DNA from: Porogramme epimiltina
Taxonomy: Eukaryota > Basidiomycota > Agaricomycetes > Polyporales > Polyporaceae
Reading direction: 5' to 3'
Assembly: GCA_900155495.1 (NCBI GenBank)
Contig: FTLJ01000178.1
Coordinates: 1-11,747 of the forward strand
DNA: 11,747 bases
The notes beneath the pieces were generated by a model, which was not told where the DNA came from, did not search any database, and saw only the letters and a list, made by a program, of their open reading frames with translations. Shown piece by piece: positions 8,157 through 11,747 of this stretch (its first letter is position 1; each line of letters begins with the position of its first letter). The translations under genes and the position numbers were made by a program.

Positions 8157-11100
8157 CTACGCTACCGCAGCGTCCTGGGCTCGGGATGATCCCTGCTTAG
8201 ACTCAGGACCTCCAGATATGTCCACAACGACAAGTCGCCCTTCGTTCGTAGCGAATGCGACCCATTTCTCTGCAGCATCCCACCCTCCGGGAATGCGGTT
8301 GTACTTAACTTCCACGGGCTGGTATCGATACACTGGCGGGAGCCAGAGTGCTCGTCGAGGTTCCTCCCCATGACCCCGGCACCAAATCCAGCCGTCGGTG
8401 AGGAAGTAGTCGGGGTGCAGATGAGAGTCGGTGGATCTAGGGCCTGGCTGTGGAACAGCGCGGTGCTGCGCAACGAGGGGCCAGTGCTCCTCGGACGTGA
8501 TCGGTGCGAAGCAGGCATTGGTGATGACAGCGCGCTCGTCGGCGGAGAACCGGATGCGCTCGACCCGAATGCCGGATGTTTCTGGATGGAGTTCAGCAAG
8601 GAGATGGAGAGCGCCCCTGCTCGGTTCAGGAGTCCCGTCGGCGTCTTCTCGTGCAGTGTCCGCATCTGAGTGAAGGGAAGAGGAGAAGTCCCAGATGGAG
8701 ATCTGGCCGCGCTCGCTTGATCCAACTATGCGTGAACCGTCGGACGAGAATGAGAGGGCGACGGTGGCATGGTGGTGGTACATCTCCATAGTCATGGTGT
8801 TCGATGCGAGGTTGTATAGATGCATCGTGGAGTAGCCCGTCCCAATCATGCCAATCGACCCGTTGTGTGATTTTACTTTCTGAGGGTGAGAATCGGAGTA
8901 ACGGAGGGGCTGGGCGGCCACCTTTGAGAAGAGAAGGTATTCCCCATGCGGCGAGATGCCAGTAGCCCAAATGAACCCTTCTCCCTCGAAGAGCACCTTC
9001 TCGGATCCGAGCATTGAGTCCCAGAGGCGGATGCTGCCGTCGAACGAGCTGGAGACAATGCTTTGAGAGTCTGGAGTAAACACTGCAGGCAGCACGTTCT
9101 CGGAATTCCCGCGGAGGATGGATGTAAATGAGGTTTGTTCCATGTCGTACGCAACGATTGAGTGGTCTGTATGCCCCGACATCGCAAGCCGCGTCCCGTC
9201 CGGAGACCATGTCAGAGTCACGAGGCCGGGATCGATGGTGCCTGGATCCGGGTGGGCCATCTTGCAGACTATCTTCTTCGAGGGGACGTCCCAGAGCTCC
9301 ACCGTCCCGTCTTCCACCACCACCCCAAGCCGATCTGCGTCCCGAGGTGAAAACGCAACAGCCAATACCCTCGACGAAGACCGCCCATCGCCCGCTCCAC
9401 TGTCGTCGGTCCCTGAGCCCGCACTCGTCCGCATCACCCCCACGTCCCACGACCGCACCGTTCCCCGGTCGTGGGCGGAGACGAGTTGGGACCCGTCGGG
9501 GAGAAACCGCAATTCCCAGATGCGTTCTCCTCGAGTCTCCTCGCGCTCCCCGACCCACTCCCCCGTCACAACGTCCCACAGCCCTATCCATGATCCCTCA
9601 CCGAGAGAGCACCCGACGGCGAGGGTGCGGCCGTCAGGAGAGAAGTCGAGTCCCCAAGCATTGCCCTCCACGGGGAGTGTCTTGAGGCGACTGGGATGGG
9701 ATGGATCTTGGATGGACCACAGAACGAGCTCGTTCGTGCATCCACACGCGAGCATCTTGTCGTCGGGGGACATAGCGACCCTCAGGACTTGGGAGTCATG
9801 CTCCAGTGTGCGGGCACTCGAGGGGTTGGAGATGATCCATATCTTGCAGGACTTGTCGCTGCTTCCGGATACCAGAAGCGACCCGCCATGAGAGAAGGTG
9901 ACACATTGAACCATGCCCGAATGGCCCTCCAACTTCCTAGGCTCCATCTCCACGCCAGGTCCAATCTTCCATAGAGCTAAAGTATTGTCGTTAGATCCAG
10001 AGGCCACGTGGAAAGATTTGTGGGAGTATGCCATGGCAGCAATGCGAGCGGAGTGCGCTTTGTGCGATGCCATTCGTTCGCCCGTCCGAGCGTCCCACAG
10101 CGACACCGCCCCTTCCTCCGTCCCGCACAGGATCTCCTTCCCATCTGGCGAGAATGCAACACTCCAGACCTCGCTCTCCTCCTTCAGCACATGGAGCTGT
10201 GCCCCCGTCCGACGGTTCCATAGTCGTATGGTGCAGTCCTTGGAGGCAGAGACGATGCGCTCGCCATCCGGGGTGTATGCGACAGATGAGGTACCGGCCG
10301 TGTGGCCCTCCATTGTGAGAGTGTTCGCGTTCCATCGTGACAGTTGGCCGATGTGGATGCGGGGTGTGCCGGCAAGATCTGCAGAGTATGTGGAGCGGAG
10401 GATGGAGGTGGAGGGAGAGGATGGAAGGGCGGATATGTAGACATGGCCTGCAGAGGATGAGATTGCAGGATAACAGAGATGCACCACACGCTTGCAGTCA
10501 TTGAGCATCGCTATGACGTCTGTCGGAGGGACAACCAATTTCTGAAAGCCAGTCGAAGAGCTGATGAGCGGTCATCCTGAACGTGTGTCTATGATGTCAC
10601 ATACCTGGAGAGCAGTCTGTGCATTTTCCAAAGCGTCAATAGCGCCGTCAAGATCCCCCATCAAGCTCGAGACTTCGAGCCAGTGCAGGAGGTGTTCCTG
10701 AGCGAACGTGGAGATCAGAGAGATTATGTCTTGCGTGATGTGCCCTTCACAGAGGTGGCTGGACCAATGTCGACACGCGTACTGAACGTAGACAGGGACC
10801 GCGGCCGCCAGACGAGAGGAAAGGTTCTCGATGACAATGTTTGCCATCCAGGGAGACTCGTTGCTGCACGGGTTCCGGCCGAGATTTGTGTTCATGATTT
10901 GCAAACATCGCTCTGAAAGCAGTGTGTGCTGGAGCTGACGGTCGACGAGAATCTCCGCGCGCGTGCACTTGGATTCGTCGACAATAAAATCGGGGAAGGA
11001 AGGGTGAATGACCTGGATGACACCGTTCGGTTGATCTGCGTGTGGCACTACCAAGAGCGAGTGAAGGGGCCGTAGCGTGCGTCGCACCGTCCCGTACTCC

Positions 11101-11747
11101 AAACAGAGGAGCAATTCTAAATTCTGTGGCGATAGCTGATCCTTGAGTAGCACAATTGAACCGACAACCGTCTTCACTTGTGAAGCGTGCTGCGGAGTAT
11201 TGATGGCCTCCATCACTTGCAGGTATAGTCGATATAAGTGAGCGGTGGGAGATATCACAGTAACGCTGGAGACGAAGACAGAAGGGTTGTCGAGAAGTGC
11301 GTCGAGCTGGGTTTCTGGGTTGGCTGCATAGAGGATATACTTGAGGGCAGTAGAGATGTGGATGAAGAGACCACCGGACATGTCCCGAAGCTGCAGTTGC
11401 TTCTCGGGGCCCGGCCATTTGGGGTCGAATTCACCTTCGTGGTGTTCCAAGAACTCTAAGAACTTGGCTTCCAGGTAAATTGTAATATCCCGAAGGGCAA
11501 CGTTCCGCGGTATTGAGGACAGTTGAAATTCGTAGGCATGCTTGAGTAGTGCCTTGCCTTTGAATCCTGTTGTTATATGAGCTTCTGGGCGACTTGTCAC
11601 GATGAACCTGAGGGGCCCGAGGCTGTCGGTATGGAGAGAGAGAGCATGGACGATAGTCGACACTGGCTGATCGTCCTTGCATTCATCGAGGGCGTCAATG
11701 ACGATCACGTTTGGCCGAAGGGAGTCTCCACTAGTCGGGGTGCAGGA
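8157..11747 (-). CDS. NACHT-WD40 (NWD) STAND protein, 3' part of gene, two exons
   Basis: Partial gene, open at the right edge; exons are 11747-10605 and 10541-8157, giving 1175 visible residues up to a TAG at 8159-8157. Visible residues 14-23 (VIVIDALDEC) are a NACHT Walker B; FIVTSRPE at 48-55 is the sensor-1 strand; SGGLFIHIST at 124-133 is the usual winged-helix segment; HPSFPDFI (248-255), CRHWSSHL (325-332) and HWLEVSSLMGDLDGAI (355-370) are typical of the helical linker in basidiomycete NWD proteins. WD40 blades follow at about 458-1001 (at least 11 clear, two degenerate), with a Ser/Gly/Asp-rich linker at 751-771 between two presumed propellers, then a Trp/Pro-rich tail with one or two weak blades. 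Family knowledge: STAND NTPases are signalling switches, and some act in fungal self/non-self recognition. Inference: cytosolic NLR-like sensor. The P-loop and N-terminal effector domain are outside the window, so effector type and ligand are unknown. Codon use looks normal and no internal stop or frameshift is seen. Confidence 0.93.
8682..10313 (-). other. WD40 repeat region of the NWD protein
   Basis: Recurring blade signatures: GH-x-V-F/Y-SPDG-x-V-SGS-D-x-T-x-x-LWD. Blades by visible residue: 1 458-496 (starts MEGHTAGTSSVAYTPDG), 2 499-538, 3 541-581, 4 584-623, 5 625-664, 6 666-709, 7 712-750, then the linker, 8 772-805, 9 807-849, 10 854-894, 11 897-931 (degenerate), 12 936-961 (degenerate), 13 966-1001. 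The number suggests two seven-bladed propellers, the last blade of the second perhaps completed by the C-terminal tail (1039-1157). The blades are clearly diverged from each other in both protein and DNA. This differs from the near-identical WD repeats of rapidly evolving HNWD/HET-type genes. Confidence 0.85.
10542..10604 (-). other. intron in NWD gene (63 nt, phase 0)
   Basis: On the minus strand exon 1 ends CTCCAG at 10605, followed by the donor GTATGT; the acceptor is GGCTTTCAG ending at 10542. Exon 1 ends exactly on a codon boundary (...NAQTALQ) and exon 2 resumes AAA TTG GTT (KLVVPPTDVIAMLNDCK), restoring a continuous NWD-type protein. Without splicing, the frame from exon 1 stops ten codons later at a TGA. 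An alternative acceptor at CTCATCAG lies a little upstream, but the one chosen gives the better pyrimidine tract and the family-like junction. Confidence 0.88.

Noticed and set aside
8626..9891. Long open frames at 9591-8626 (minus) and 9118-9891 (plus) across the WD40 region
   Set aside because: Shadows of the GC-rich WD40-coding strand; only the frame 10541-8157 shows repeated blade motifs.
10572..11708. Treating the NACHT part and the WD40 part as two separate genes
   Set aside because: A 63 nt intron with good signals joins them in phase 0, and the junction matches NWD domain order; the apparent stop near 10572 is inside the intron.

Overview
The window looks like nuclear DNA of a basidiomycete fungus, most likely an Agaricomycete. 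Three things point there. One is a large NACHT-WD40 (NWD) STAND protein of the type expanded in mushroom-forming fungi. The second is short introns (60-68 nt) with GT..AG ends and CTAAC/CTGAC-like branch points. The third is a decayed relative of the basidiomycete 'macrofage activating glycoprotein' secreted family. No rRNA, tRNA, CRISPR array or bacterial-type operon is visible.

Layout. Positions 1-2200 hold no gene I can support: a possible exon tail at the left edge, a (CT)n microsatellite and an AT-rich end. On the minus strand at 2216-2690 there is coding-like but broken sequence I cannot name. On the minus strand at about 2809-3975 there is a pseudogene of the macrofage-activating-glycoprotein family, with a recognisable intron, three in-frame stops and at least one frameshift. 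From about 4060 to 6770 no gene is convincing. This stretch contains a strong strand asymmetry: the + strand is purine-rich at about 4700-5520 and pyrimidine-rich at about 5640-6230.

Positions 6775-7762 form a compact inverted structure. Two arrays of a 15-17 bp tandem repeat face each other in opposite orientation, and between them sits a broken old yellow enzyme (NADH:flavin oxidoreductase) gene fragment on the minus strand. The architecture resembles a foldback-type transposon carrying a host gene fragment.

The right third (8157-11747, minus strand) is the one intact-looking gene. It encodes the C-terminal 1175 residues of an NWD STAND protein, with its NACHT Walker B and sensor regions, a helical linker and about 13-14 WD40 blades. 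The reading frame is interrupted by one phase-0 intron. The P-loop and N-terminal effector domain lie beyond the right edge.

The genes do not form a pathway. The picture is of an intact NLR-like gene at the border of a relic-rich tract with two decayed enzyme or secreted-protein genes and repeats. All family assignments come from reading translated motifs by eye; no database search was run.
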